NCBI GenBank assembly: GCA_035296325.1
Contig: DATHBD010000026.1
Span: 28,457-92,456 of the forward strand
Reading direction: 5' to 3'
DNA from: DATHBD01 sp035296325
GTDB taxonomy: Bacteria > Actinomycetota > Actinomycetes > Mycobacteriales > Micromonosporaceae
DNA: 64,000 nucleotides
A program made the translations under genes and the position numbers. Positions 23,971 to 33,338 of this stretch are shown in pieces. How positions within the stretch are numbered: the first letter of the stretch is position 1; each line of letters starts with the position of its first letter. The notes under the pieces were generated by a model that did not search any database, was not told the origin of the DNA, and worked only from the letters and a program-made list of their open reading frames with translations.

Positions 23971-26900
23971 CCTGCCCGGTGTGCGGGACCGTGGCGGTTC
24001 CCGGCGCCCGGTTCTGCCACCAGTGCGGCGCGGCGCTGCCGGCTGCCGCCACCCCGGCCGCGGAGCGGCGCATCGTCACGGTGCTCTTCGGGGACCTCTC
24101 CGACTTCACGGCGTGGGCCGAGGACATGGACCCCGAGCGGGTCGGTGCGGTGACCGACCGGGTCCTCGCCGCCCTCGCCGGTGCGGTGAAGACGTTCGGT
24201 GGGCACGTCGACAAGCTGACCGGCGACGGCATCATGGCGGTCTTCGGCGCACCGGTGGCGCACGAGGACGACGCGGAACGGGCGGTCCGGGCGGCGCTGT
24301 CGATGCAGCGGGCGGTGCGCCGGGTCCTCGACGACGAGCGCGGCGGTGGCGCGCCGTTGGGCCTGCGGGTCGGGCTCAACACCGGCACGGTGGTGGCCGG
24401 GATGCAGGCGGCGATCGAGTACACGGTCATCGGCGACACCGTGAACACCGCCGCGCGGCTCGCCGACGCCGCCGCGATCGGCACCGTGTACGCCGGTGCC
24501 CTCACCTCCACCACCACCCGGCACCTGGCGTCCTGGCGGACGCTGCGGCCGCTGCGGCTCAAAGGCAAGCGGGAGCCGGTCGAGGCGTACGAGCTGCTCG
24601 GCCTGCGCGACGCGCCGGGCACCCGCTCGGGGCTGGGCGACGAGGCGCCGTTCGTCGGCCGGGAGACCGAGTTCGGCCGGGTGGCCGGGCGGTTCGCCGA
24701 GGTGGTGGACCGCGCCGAACCCCGCGTGCTGGTCTTCACCGGCGAGGCGGGCCTCGGCAAGACCCGGTTCGCGGCGGAGGTGGAGCGCTTCGCCGCCGGG
24801 TACGCCAGCGGGCAGGGCTTCGCCAGCGCGCCGGGCTTCGCACCGGGCGGGGGCGCCCGCGTGCTGTCGGTGCAGTGCGCGGCGTACGGCGAGCGACGCC
24901 GGCTCGGCCCGCTCGCCGACCTCATCCGCGCCGCCATCGGATTGCCGGCCGACTCGGCGGCGGTGACCCGGGAGGCCGCCGAGGAGCGGCTGCGCCGGCT
25001 GTCCGCGCGCATCGTGCGGGTGCTGCGCTCGCGCGGGGAGCTGCGCCGCGACCGGCAGGGCGAGGCGCGGACCGGCGCCACGGTGTCGCCGGTGGAGCCG
25101 CGACTCCCGGTCGATCTGCTGCTGTCGCTGATCGGGTACGGCGATCCGGCCGGCCCGGACGGCGGCGGGCGGCAGGCCGGTTCCCGGGGTGGCTGGGTCG
25201 CGCCCAGCGGTGAGGTGTCCGACCTGGAGCTGGAGGCGATCCCGTCCGCCGTGGCCGAGGTGCTCACCGGGCTGGCCGCGGAGACACCGCTGCTCGTGGT
25301 GGTGGACGACCTGCATGACGCGACACCGGAGACGGTGGACGCCCTCGGCGCCACGATCGAACGGCTGGCCGGGCCGGTGCTGATCCTGCTGCTCGGCCGC
25401 CCGGAGCTGGTGCGCACGGCCGGCGTACTGACCCGGCTCGCCGATGCGGAGGTGGCTGCGCTGCCCGCGCTGCGGGGCGCGGACGCGGCCCGGTTGCTCT
25501 CGGCGTACCTGGGTGGTGGCCGGCCGGCCCAGGCCGACGAGGACCGGTTGCTCGCCACCGCGCAGGGCAACCCGTTCTACCTGTCCGAGCTGGTCACGCT
25601 GCTGCGTGAGCGGGGCGCCCTGACCACCGGGCCGGAGGTGGACGGTGCGGCACCGCACGCCTGGCGGCTGGCACCGGGCTCGCTCGCCGGCCGGTTGCTC
25701 TCCCGGGATCTCGCGGCGGTGCTTGCGGCCCGCATCGACACGCTGCCGGCGGCGGCGCGGGCCGTGCTCCGGGACGCGGCCGTGGTCGGTGAGAGCGTGC
25801 CGCTGGGTGCGCTGGCCGCGCTGCGGATCGGTGATCCGGGCCTGTCCCGGCCGGCCGCGGTGACCGCGGTGGAGTCCGACCGGGCGGTCGAGGAGCTGCT
25901 GCAGCGGCGGATGCTGCGCCGGATCCGGGGCGGGTACGCCTTCGCGACACCGCTGCTGCGCGAGGCGGCGTACGCCGGCATCGGCAAGGCCGACCTGGCC
26001 GAGCGGCACGCGCGGCTGGCGCAGTGGGCCGCGGCCGCCCTGACCGACGTGACCCGCACGCAGGGGACCGTGCTGGCCGTACCGCGCCTCGGCATGACCG
26101 TCGGCGCGGCGGACGCCTTCATCGCGGAGCACGCGGAACGGGCCGCGGCCCTCGCCGACGCGGTGGGGCTGCGACCCGAGTCGACCGCGCGGGTGGCGCG
26201 GCCGCTCGGCATGGTCGCGCTCGGCTGGCTGGCCCGCGACGCGCTGGCCACCGGCGAGCCCGCCCAGGCCGCCCGGCACGCGGAACGCGCCGCCACCCTC
26301 GCCGGCGGGGTGCTGCCACCGGCCGACCGGCTCACCCAGGCCAGGGCGCTGCTTCAGCTCGGACGCACCCCGGAAGCGCTCGCCTACGCCGAGAAGATCG
26401 CCGTCAACGCCGGCGACGATGTCGGCGTGCGGGTCGGTGCGCTGCTGGTGGCCGGTGGGGCGTACCGGGCCGCCGGCGACGGGCAGCGGGCGTACCAGAC
26501 CTGGCAGGAGGCGCTCGACGCGGCGACCGCGGCGGGACTGGTCGACGAGCGGGCAACAGCAATGCGCCAGCTCGGCATGGCCGACTACCTGGCCGGACGG
26601 CTCGCCGAGGCGGGAGCGCGCTTCGCCGCCGCGTACCAGGTGGCGCTCGGCTCGGGGGACCGGCGCGGTGAGGCGTGGTCGTTGCAGGACCTGGCCTGGG
26701 TCACCACGACGCGGGGCGACTTCTCCGGTGCCGACGCCGCGTTGGGCCGGGCGGCCCGGCGCTTCGCCGAGCTGGGCGACCCGGTCGGCCGCGCCTGGCT
26801 GCGCGGCACCACGGCGTTCGTCCGGCTGCTCGCCGGGCGGTTGGGCGAGGCGCAGCGCCTCGCCCAGGTCTTCCTGCCCTTCGGGGAACGGGTCGGCGAG

Positions 26901-27674
26901 GCGTGGGCGGTCGGGACGCTGCGCGCGGTGACCGCGTTCGCCGCGGCTGAGCTGGGCGACCTGGCGCAGGCCGACGCCGCCGCCCGGCAGGCGTACCGGG
27001 ACTTCGCCGCCGCCGACGACGACTGGGGGCGCGGGCTCTCGCTTGTGGTACGCGGCGTCGTGGCCCGTGGCCTGGGCGAGCCGGCGCACGCGTACGACCT
27101 GCTCACCGACGCTGCGGATTGCGCCGACTGCAGCGGGCACCCGCTGCTGATCGGCATGTCCCGGACCATCCGTGGATTCGTGAGCCTGGACCGCGGAGAT
27201 CCGGGTGCCGCCGAGGCGGACGCGCGGGGGGTACTGAAGTTCGTGGAGCCGCACGGCGTACTCGAGCCGGCGCAGGTCGGCCCGCGGGTGCTCCTCGCCC
27301 TGGCCCGGCAGGCCCAGGGCGATACCGCGACCGCCCTGGCCCTGCTCTCCGCCGTCGCCGCGGCCACCGACGCGCCGTCGCTGGTGTTCCCCCGCCGGCA
27401 CGCCGTCGCCGCCTACGCCGAGGTGCTGCTCGCCGCCGGCCGCGGTGCGGATGCGCTGGTCTGGGCGAAGCGGGCGGTCGCGACGCCGGGGGAGGACGTC
27501 CGCAGCCGGGTGGTGGCGGGTCGGGTGCTGGCGTGCGCGCTGGCCGTCGCCGGCGAGGGAGCCGAGGCGCGGATCGTCGCGGAGGCGGCGGTCCAGGAGG
27601 CGTACGCGACGCAGCAGGTCTCGGAGCGGGCGGCCGCGGAGGCGGTGCGTGCGGCGCTCCAGGCGCCTGGTTGA
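23967..27674 (+). CDS. Class III adenylate cyclase fused to AAA ATPase and TPR-like domains
   Basis: The 1235-residue protein starts at GTG 23967, overlapping the MBL gene (GTGA), with GGGGAGA upstream. Residues 1-25 are a zinc ribbon (C3, C6, C17, C20). The cyclase domain (about 35-205) keeps the metal Asp pair (LFGDLSDFT, KLTGDGIMAVFG), the adenine-selecting Lys and Asp (DKLTGD, VIGDTVN) and the transition-state Asn/Arg (VNTAARL), so it should make cAMP. An AAA domain follows (Walker A GEAGLGKTRF, Walker B LLVVVDDLHDA), then a long Ala-rich TPR-like region to the end. The architecture is that of actinobacterial multidomain cyclases/LuxR-like STAND proteins. A Crp regulator lies about 7 kb downstream, giving a possible local cAMP circuit. 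Confidence 0.92.
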   Translation: MTCPVCGTVAVPGARFCHQCGAALPAAATPAAERRIVTVLFGDLSDFTAWAEDMDPERVGAVTDRVLAALAGAVKTFGGHVDKLTGDGIMAVFGAPVAHEDDAERAVRAALSMQRAVRRVLDDERGGGAPLGLRVGLNTGTVVAGMQAAIEYTVIGDTVNTAARLADAAAIGTVYAGALTSTTTRHLASWRTLRPLRLKGKREPVEAYELLGLRDAPGTRSGLGDEAPFVGRETEFGRVAGRFAEVVDRAEPRVLVFTGEAGLGKTRFAAEVERFAAGYASGQGFASAPGFAPGGGARVLSVQCAAYGERRRLGPLADLIRAAIGLPADSAAVTREAAEERLRRLSARIVRVLRSRGELRRDRQGEARTGATVSPVEPRLPVDLLLSLIGYGDPAGPDGGGRQAGSRGGWVAPSGEVSDLELEAIPSAVAEVLTGLAAETPLLVVVDDLHDATPETVDALGATIERLAGPVLILLLGRPELVRTAGVLTRLADAEVAALPALRGADAARLLSAYLGGGRPAQADEDRLLATAQGNPFYLSELVTLLRERGALTTGPEVDGAAPHAWRLAPGSLAGRLLSRDLAAVLAARIDTLPAAARAVLRDAAVVGESVPLGALAALRIGDPGLSRPAAVTAVESDRAVEELLQRRMLRRIRGGYAFATPLLREAAYAGIGKADLAERHARLAQWAAAALTDVTRTQGTVLAVPRLGMTVGAADAFIAEHAERAAALADAVGLRPESTARVARPLGMVALGWLARDALATGEPAQAARHAERAATLAGGVLPPADRLTQARALLQLGRTPEALAYAEKIAVNAGDDVGVRVGALLVAGGAYRAAGDGQRAYQTWQEALDAATAAGLVDERATAMRQLGMADYLAGRLAEAGARFAAAYQVALGSGDRRGEAWSLQDLAWVTTTRGDFSGADAALGRAARRFAELGDPVGRAWLRGTTAFVRLLAGRLGEAQRLAQVFLPFGERVGEAWAVGTLRAVTAFAAAELGDLAQADAAARQAYRDFAAADDDWGRGLSLVVRGVVARGLGEPAHAYDLLTDAADCADCSGHPLLIGMSRTIRGFVSLDRGDPGAAEADARGVLKFVEPHGVLEPAQVGPRVLLALARQAQGDTATALALLSAVAAATDAPSLVFPRRHAVAAYAEVLLAAGRGADALVWAKRAVATPGEDVRSRVVAGRVLACALAVAGEGAEARIVAEAAVQEAYATQQVSERAAAEAVRAALQAPG

Positions 27675-27834
27675 CCACAACCGGGCCGGCAGCGCGAAGC
27701 TTTCGCGGCATTCGGGGCATCGACGTGCGTTGTGACTGTCGGCACGGCGCGGAGGTCCCAGATCCGCGGACCTTTCGGGCCGATTTGACCGACGGCTGAC
27801 ACTGTCCGGGCGGTACCTGTCGTACCGTCGTACC

Positions 27835-29352
27835 GTGACCGTCCGACCAGCGCCCAAGGTCCCCGGGTTGACCGGGCTCACCGTGCTGGCCAGGGGCGGG
27901 TACGCCACCGTGTACGCCGCCGTGCAGGAGTCGGTTGGCCGCGACGTCGCGGTGAAGATCGAGAATCGTCGCCTCGAGACCGAGCACGACCAGCGTCGGT
28001 TTCTCCGCGAGGCACGCGCGGCCGGCCGGATGTCCAGCCACCCGCACGTCGTCGACCTGTTCGACGCCGGCGTGACCAGTGACGACCACCCATATCTGAT
28101 CATGGAGTTGTGCGAGGGCTCGTACGCCGACCGGATGAAGGTGGCGCGGCTCGCCCCGACCGAGGTGCGTGACGTCGGTGTGAAGATCGCCGATGCCCTC
28201 AGCGACGCGCACTCTCTCGGCGTGCTGCACCGCGATGTCAAGCCGGCGAACATTCTCCATTCCGGCTTCGGTGAGCCGACCCTCGCGGACTTCGGGCTCG
28301 CCATCCTGGCCGAGGTCCGGGACACATCGGTCACGTTCGACGTGCTCACCCCGGCGTACGCCGCGCCGGAGATCTTCCGCCACGCCGAGCCCGGCGCGCC
28401 CGGCGACGTGTACGCGCTCTCCGCCACGCTCTACGCACTGATGCGCGGTCGGCCGCCCCGCTGGCCGACGGAGGGAACACCGAGCCTGGTCGCCGTGATG
28501 GACATGTTCTCGCAGCGGATACCGGACCTGCCCGGAGTGCCACCCGCGTTCATGGGGCTGCTGCGCGCCGGGATGGCGAACGACCACGCGTCCCGCCCCA
28601 CAGCGCTGGAGTTCCGCGACGGACTGACCGCGCTGGAACTCGACGTCGCGGCGGTGGAGGCGCGGGATCAGTCGAGAGGGCCGAGGGGTCAGCAACAACG
28701 CCCGGTTGCCGCGGCGGTGTCCCGTGCTGGCCATGCCGGGGCGGAGCCGGGCGCTGACGAGGTGACGGTGGCGTCCGGCGTACGGCCCAAGCCGGAGCGG
28801 CGTCGCTGGTGGTGGCCGCTCGGAGCGGTGGCGGCCGTGGCGTCGTTGGCGCTGTCGCCGCTCATCGGCCACGCGTTCGGCGGGTTGCTGCCCGGCGCTT
28901 CGTTGGCCTGGTCGGTCACGCCGCGTTCCGCCGCCCCGTCAACGCCGGCGCAGCCGTGCAGCCGGTTCCTCCTGCCGGACGCCCGGTGCCCGGGCGGCCA
29001 TGAATGCTACGGCGACCTCTCCGCCGCGGGCACCGCCCCGCGGGTCGACTGCGCCGGGCGGCACACCTGGGAGGTCTTCGCACTCGCCGAGTTGCCGGCG
29101 GACGAGCCGGGCACCGATTACGCCGCGGTGCGCGGCAACCGTACGGTGCAGGGCATCTGCGGCCAGGTCGGCCTGGTCACGTTGGTGCCGCTCGAGGAGC
29201 TGACCTCGTGGCGGGTCGATGTCCTGCCACCGGGCGGGCGCGGCGACCGGACGTACCGCTGCCTCGCCGGCAGGGGCGCGGGGCAGCTGACCTCGCCCAC
29301 TCTCGGCACGTCCGCCGCTCCGGCGCCGTGGCCGTCCCCTTCCGGGCGCTGA
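27835..29352 (+). CDS. Transmembrane Ser/Thr protein kinase
   Basis: The 505-residue protein starts at GTG 27835. The kinase domain (about 10-270) has the Gly loop LARGGYATVYAA, VAVKIE Lys, HRDVKPANIL catalytic loop, ADFGLA (DFG) and AAPEIF (APE), so it looks active. A linker of about 55 residues, one membrane segment (WWWPLGAVAAVASLALSPLI) and an outside domain with six Cys follow (CSRFLLPDARCPGGHECYGD, DCAGRHTWEVFALAELP). The outside domain resembles the septum formation-type domain (CxxxH...W). It is probably a receptor kinase sensing something at the wall; ligand unknown. The gene ends at a bidirectional terminator. Confidence 0.9.
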   Translation: MTVRPAPKVPGLTGLTVLARGGYATVYAAVQESVGRDVAVKIENRRLETEHDQRRFLREARAAGRMSSHPHVVDLFDAGVTSDDHPYLIMELCEGSYADRMKVARLAPTEVRDVGVKIADALSDAHSLGVLHRDVKPANILHSGFGEPTLADFGLAILAEVRDTSVTFDVLTPAYAAPEIFRHAEPGAPGDVYALSATLYALMRGRPPRWPTEGTPSLVAVMDMFSQRIPDLPGVPPAFMGLLRAGMANDHASRPTALEFRDGLTALELDVAAVEARDQSRGPRGQQQRPVAAAVSRAGHAGAEPGADEVTVASGVRPKPERRRWWWPLGAVAAVASLALSPLIGHAFGGLLPGASLAWSVTPRSAAPSTPAQPCSRFLLPDARCPGGHECYGDLSAAGTAPRVDCAGRHTWEVFALAELPADEPGTDYAAVRGNRTVQGICGQVGLVTLVPLEELTSWRVDVLPPGGRGDRTYRCLAGRGAGQLTSPTLGTSAAPAPWPSPSGR

Positions 29353-29381
29353 TCCGGCCTGGCACAGCCTGACGAAAAACG

Positions 29382-29423
29382 CCACCGGCGCGTTCCCCGG
29401 AGATTCGGGGAACGCGCCGGTGG
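29382..29423. terminator. Bidirectional terminator between kinase and GH5 genes
   Basis: Perfect 17-base arms, 29382-29398 (CCACCGGCGCGTTCCCC) and 29407-29423, with an 8-base loop. It serves two convergent genes and has AAAAA on its left side (29375-29379), which is T-rich for the leftward transcript. Confidence 0.85.
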
Positions 29424-29463
29424 AGCGTTCAATGTCGCCGTACGGTGCCGGCTGGATTCCTGA

Positions 29464-30897
29464 TCAGCGGCGGGTCCACCGCTGAATGGTGGAGCCGGTG
29501 CAGGTCCACAGCTGGATCAGCGTGCCGTTGGCCGTGCCGGCCCCGGACGGGTCCAGGCAGAGGTTGTTGTGCCGGTTCACGATGGTGCCGTTGCTGTTGA
29601 TGTTCCACTTCTGGTTGTTGCCGCCGGTGCAGTCGTAGATCGCCACGATGGTGCCTGGCGCGGTGCCCTGGCCCCACGCGTCGAGGCACTTGCCGCTGCT
29701 CGTGCGGAGCTCGGCGGCGGACGTGTGGGTGAACCGCTGGTTCGCTGCGCCCGAGCAGTCCCAGACGATCAGCTGGGTGCCGTTGGTGGTGCTGGCGGCG
29801 GGCACGTCCAGGCAGCGGTTGGCGTGCTGCGAGACGAACGTGCTGCCGGTACCGGCCGGTGGGGTGGTGCCGCCACCGCCAGCCGGTGGGGTGGTGCCGC
29901 CACCGGTGCTGCCGATGGGGTAGACCGACGCCTCACGTGACGTCGCACGGATGCCGTTGGCGCCGTTGAAGATCCGCTGGCCCCACGAGGTGAGCCGGTT
30001 GGCGTCGAAGCTGGTCGCCATGTCGAGGTACTCGACGCCGCCACCGTTGCCGCTCCACGACCAGCCGAGGTAGCCGAGGCCGAGCCGCTGGGTGGTGGCC
30101 ATGATGGCGTTCTCGTCGGGATTGCCGTCGGAGTGGTTGTGGCCGAACTCGCCGACCAGGATCGGCAGTCTGCGGCTGACGAAGTAGTTCAGGTAGGCGT
30201 CCACCTCGGCGGCCGTGTCGAACACGCCGTACATGTGGATCGAGAAGATCACGTTGTCGTTGGGGTCGCTGTCGAAGACCCGTTGCGCGTTGTTGCGCAT
30301 CGTGAAGGTCCAGTCCTGACCCCAGTTCGGGCCGTCCACCATCAAGGTGTGGTTGAGGCCGGCGGCGCGCAACTTGGCGATGGCGCCTTCGGTGTCGGCG
30401 GTCCAGCGGCCGGGGTTGGCGTTGCCGATCGGCTCGTTCCCGATGTTGATGATGACGTACCGCTCCTGGCCGATCAGGGTGTTCCTGATGCCGACCCAGT
30501 AGTCCGCGGCCTGGGAGAGCGTGATCGCGCCGGCGCTGTCGCCGAGGCCGGTGGTGGTGTGCACCTCGAGGACGCAGATCAGCCGGTTCTGCTTGCACAG
30601 ATTGATGACGTTGCTGACGTCGCTCGCGGTGCTCCGGTCGCCGCTCGCCGCGCTGAGGACGACCCGGATGGTGTTGGCGCCCAAGGCCTTGATCTTGGCG
30701 AAGGAGCTCGTCTGGCCGGTGTACCAGGCGTGCCCGTGGTTGACGCCGCGCATGATGAATTCGCGGTCGTTGGCGTCGTACAGTCGGCCATTCGACACGT
30801 AGAACCCAGTGGCCGCGCGGGCCGGCTGGACGGCGATGGCGACCGCGGCGATGGTGGCGAGGAGGGCCACCGCGGCGAAGCTCAATTTCTTGATCAT
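29464..30897 (-). CDS. Secreted GH5 endo-beta-mannanase with ricin-type module
   Basis: The 477-residue protein starts at ATG 30897 with GGGGTG upstream. A signal peptide (MIKKLSFAAVALLATIAAVA, cleavage after ARA) leads into a GH5 catalytic domain of about 290 residues. The acid/base Glu is in INIGNEPIGNA and the nucleophile Glu in ILVGEFGHNHSDG, and FIMRGVNHGHAWY fits bacterial mannanases. A Gly/Thr/Pro linker (GGGTTPPAGGGG) precedes a C-terminal RICIN/CBM13 trefoil with Cys pairs (NRCLDVP, IVWDCSG, QWWT-like QLWTCTG, QRWTRR). It should cut beta-1,4-mannans outside the cell. Two palindromes 94-124 bases upstream may control it. This trefoil is of a different subtype (disulfide-containing) from those on the lyase and GH2 enzymes. 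Confidence 0.9.
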   Translation of the reverse strand: MIKKLSFAAVALLATIAAVAIAVQPARAATGFYVSNGRLYDANDREFIMRGVNHGHAWYTGQTSSFAKIKALGANTIRVVLSAASGDRSTASDVSNVINLCKQNRLICVLEVHTTTGLGDSAGAITLSQAADYWVGIRNTLIGQERYVIINIGNEPIGNANPGRWTADTEGAIAKLRAAGLNHTLMVDGPNWGQDWTFTMRNNAQRVFDSDPNDNVIFSIHMYGVFDTAAEVDAYLNYFVSRRLPILVGEFGHNHSDGNPDENAIMATTQRLGLGYLGWSWSGNGGGVEYLDMATSFDANRLTSWGQRIFNGANGIRATSREASVYPIGSTGGGTTPPAGGGGTTPPAGTGSTFVSQHANRCLDVPAASTTNGTQLIVWDCSGAANQRFTHTSAAELRTSSGKCLDAWGQGTAPGTIVAIYDCTGGNNQKWNINSNGTIVNRHNNLCLDPSGAGTANGTLIQLWTCTGSTIQRWTRR

Positions 30898-30989
30898 GAA
30901 CACCCCGGGTCTGAATTGCGTGGGCGGGACGGGTTGTCGACATGCGGCGAACAGCGAGCGGGCCGCAGCCGCGCATCAGCATATGTAGA

Positions 30990-31020
30990 TGTGTCACACG
31001 ACACAACACTGAACCGGTTC
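30990..31020. promoter_or_regulatory. Two adjacent palindromes upstream of the mannanase gene
   Basis: TGTGTCACACGACACA (30990-31005, 6-base arms) and the perfect decamer GAACCGGTTC (31011-31020) lie side by side, about 94-124 bases upstream of the mannanase start. AACCGGTT-centred sites are typical of LacI/GalR-family operators. The rest of the 400-bp gap (30898-31304) shows nothing else. Confidence 0.4.
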
Positions 31021-31304
31021 GCCTGCCGCTGACCTGGCTCTCGACGCTGGCGCCCGACCGCGGCCGGGTCGGCGACGCGCGGCTGATGCCCCCGCCGGCA
31101 CCGTCGTTGCGGTGCCGTAACGCGCCCGTTGACCTCGGCGGATGCTCTTGGCCGGGCGGCACAGGGGGCAGCGCTGCCGGCGCCGTCCGCAATCGACCTT
31201 CAGCGACCCGGAGTCAGTTCTGGCGCGATCGGGCAGCACCTTCGGCCGTGTAACGTTCGCGAAACCGGCATCCCGACGAGCGACGCACCGCGGAAGTCGC
31301 GGCC

Positions 31305-33338
31305 TCAGTCGAGCGCGAGCACGGCCAGCAGGGCACCGCTGTCCACCCGGGCGCCCGGGATCACCCGCAGGTCGCGGATCACCCCGTCGGATGGCGCGTG
31401 CACCGGGTGCTCCAGGCGCATCGCATCGACGGTGAGGACCAGATCCCCGGCGGCCACCCGCTGCCCGGGTGCGACCAGTACGCGTCCCACGGCCCCGGCC
31501 AGCGGCGCGGTCAGTGATCCGTCCAGCGGCTCGCCGGCCGGGAGTGGGAACCGGGGCACCTCGGTCAGCGTGACCGAGCCCTCGGCGCTGTCAACGTAGG
31601 ACACCGTGCCGGCCTCGGTGGCGACCTCCGCGACGGAGAACGTCAGCCGTACCCCGGCGACATCAAGCTCGATCCGGGTCGGTGACGTGGCGACCAGCGC
31701 GACCCGGGGGTGGTCGTCCCCGGCGGCGCCCTCCAGCGAGCCGGGCATGCCGACGTCGTCGCGGTCCACGCCGCGCACCGACCAGGCCGCCAGCTCGCCC
31801 AGCCGGTCCAGGCGGTACCCGATCTCCAGGGTGCCGGTCGGCCCGTCGAAGGCCACGGTCTGCGGCGCGGACGCGACGTTGCGCCAGCCGGGGGGCAGGG
31901 AGCCGAGAGCCGGTGCCGCGGCGCGGCGGCGGGCCGCACCGGCGAGCGCGGCGGCCAGGCCGGACAGCCGTACGGCATCGACGGAGGAGAGCAGCGGGGC
32001 AAACACCTCCGGGTGCCGGTCGAGCATCCCGGTGTCGGTCCCGCCGCCCTGGAACGTGGGGTGCCGCAGGACGCGTACCAGCAGGTCGCGGTTGGTGGTC
32101 ACGCCGTGCACCTGGGACCGGGCGAGGACGGTGGCGAGCAGCCGGGCGGCCTCGTACCGGGTCGGCGCCCAGGCGATGATCTTCGCCAGGAGGGGGTCGT
32201 AGTGGACCCCGATCACGGTTCCCTGCGGCACGGCGGCGTCCAGCCGCAGCCCGGGCGCCGGCATCGGGCCGAACCGCTGGCTCACCCCGGGGATGTCGAA
32301 CCGGTGCAGGGTGCCGGTCGCCGGCAGCCAGGCCGACGCCGGGTCCTCCGCGCAGAGGCGTACCTCGATGGCATGCCCGCGCATCGGCGGCGGCCCGGCG
32401 AACGGCACCGGGCCGCCCTCCGCGACAAGCAGCTGCAGGCGGACCAGGTCCACGCCGATCACGCACTCGGTCACGCCGTGCTCGACGGAGAGCCGGGGGT
32501 TCATCTCCAGGAAGTAGAACTCACCGGAGGGTGCCAGCAGGAACTCGACCGCGCCGACGCCGACGTAGCCCACCGCGCGGGCAGCGGTCACCGCCGCCGC
32601 GCAGAGCGCTTCGCGCATCGTCGGGCTGACCGCCGTGGACGGGCTCTCCTCGATGAGCTTCTGGTGCCGGCGCTGCACCGAGCCCTCACGCTCGCCCAGG
32701 GTGATCGTGTTGCCGAAGGTGTCCGCGACGATCTGCACCTCGATGTGGCGGGCGCGGTCGAGGTACGGCTCGCAGTAGACCGTACTGTCGCCGAAGGCAC
32801 CGGCAGCCTCCCGGCGGGCCGCGGCGACCGCCTCGGACAGTGCGTCCGGTTCGCGGACCAGCCGGATGCCGCGGCCGCCCGACCCCGCGGCCGGCTTCAC
32901 CATGACCGGGAACGTGTCGACCTCCTCGGGCTCCAGATAGGTCGGCAGCACCGGCACGCCGGCGTCGGCGAGCAGCGCCTTGGCCCTGGTCTTCGCGCCC
33001 ATGGTCGCCATGGCCTGTGGCGACGGCCCGACCCAGGTCAGCCCGGCGTCCATCACGGCGGCGGCGAAGTCGGGCTGCTCGGACAGGAACCCGTAGCCCG
33101 GGTGGATCGCGTCGGCGCCGCACCGTTGGGCCGCCGCGATGATCAGGTCGCCGCGCAGGTACGTGGCGGTTGGCGCGTTGCCGGGCAGGTGCACGGCGTA
33201 GTCGGCCTCCGCGACGTGGGCCGCGGCGGTGTCGGCGTCGGAGTAGACGGCGACCGTCTCGATGCCGACGGCGCGGCAGGTCGCGAAGACCCGCCGGGCG
33301 ACCTCGCCCCGGTTGGCCACCAGCAGTCTGCGGATCAT
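31305..33338 (-). CDS. Acyl-CoA carboxylase alpha subunit (biotin carboxylase + carrier-like domain without biotin Lys)
   Basis: The 677-residue protein starts at ATG 33338, overlapping the beta-subunit gene by 4 bases. The biotin carboxylase part (1-450) has IHPGYGFLSEQPDFA, AAGSGGRGIRLV (ATP loop) and QRRHQKLIEESPS. Its normally near-invariant active-site motif EMNTRLQVEHPVTE reads EMNPRLSVEHGVTE, keeping Glu, Asn, Arg and Glu but changing three neighbours. The C-terminal carrier domain reads VDAMRLEHPVHAPSDG, with Arg (CGC) where the biotinylated Lys of the AMKM motif belongs. AAG to CGC needs three base changes, so a single sequencing error cannot explain it. The length equals methylcrotonyl/geranyl-CoA carboxylase alpha. 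As read, the protein cannot carry biotin; another carrier would be needed, or activity is lost. Confidence 0.88.
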   Translation of the reverse strand: MIRRLLVANRGEVARRVFATCRAVGIETVAVYSDADTAAAHVAEADYAVHLPGNAPTATYLRGDLIIAAAQRCGADAIHPGYGFLSEQPDFAAAVMDAGLTWVGPSPQAMATMGAKTRAKALLADAGVPVLPTYLEPEEVDTFPVMVKPAAGSGGRGIRLVREPDALSEAVAAARREAAGAFGDSTVYCEPYLDRARHIEVQIVADTFGNTITLGEREGSVQRRHQKLIEESPSTAVSPTMREALCAAAVTAARAVGYVGVGAVEFLLAPSGEFYFLEMNPRLSVEHGVTECVIGVDLVRLQLLVAEGGPVPFAGPPPMRGHAIEVRLCAEDPASAWLPATGTLHRFDIPGVSQRFGPMPAPGLRLDAAVPQGTVIGVHYDPLLAKIIAWAPTRYEAARLLATVLARSQVHGVTTNRDLLVRVLRHPTFQGGGTDTGMLDRHPEVFAPLLSSVDAVRLSGLAAALAGAARRRAAAPALGSLPPGWRNVASAPQTVAFDGPTGTLEIGYRLDRLGELAAWSVRGVDRDDVGMPGSLEGAAGDDHPRVALVATSPTRIELDVAGVRLTFSVAEVATEAGTVSYVDSAEGSVTLTEVPRFPLPAGEPLDGSLTAPLAGAVGRVLVAPGQRVAAGDLVLTVDAMRLEHPVHAPSDGVIRDLRVIPGARVDSGALLAVLALD

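Noticed and set aside
23925..28427. A 1500-codon open frame on the minus strand opposite the adenylate cyclase
   Set aside because: It is a GC-bias shadow: composition is Arg/Gly/Pro-rich without domains, and the plus strand encodes a well-supported multidomain protein.
30990..31005. A Crp-binding site upstream of the mannanase
   Set aside because: TGTGTCACACGACACA lacks the TGTGA-N6-TCACA spacing, so only a generic operator is suggested.
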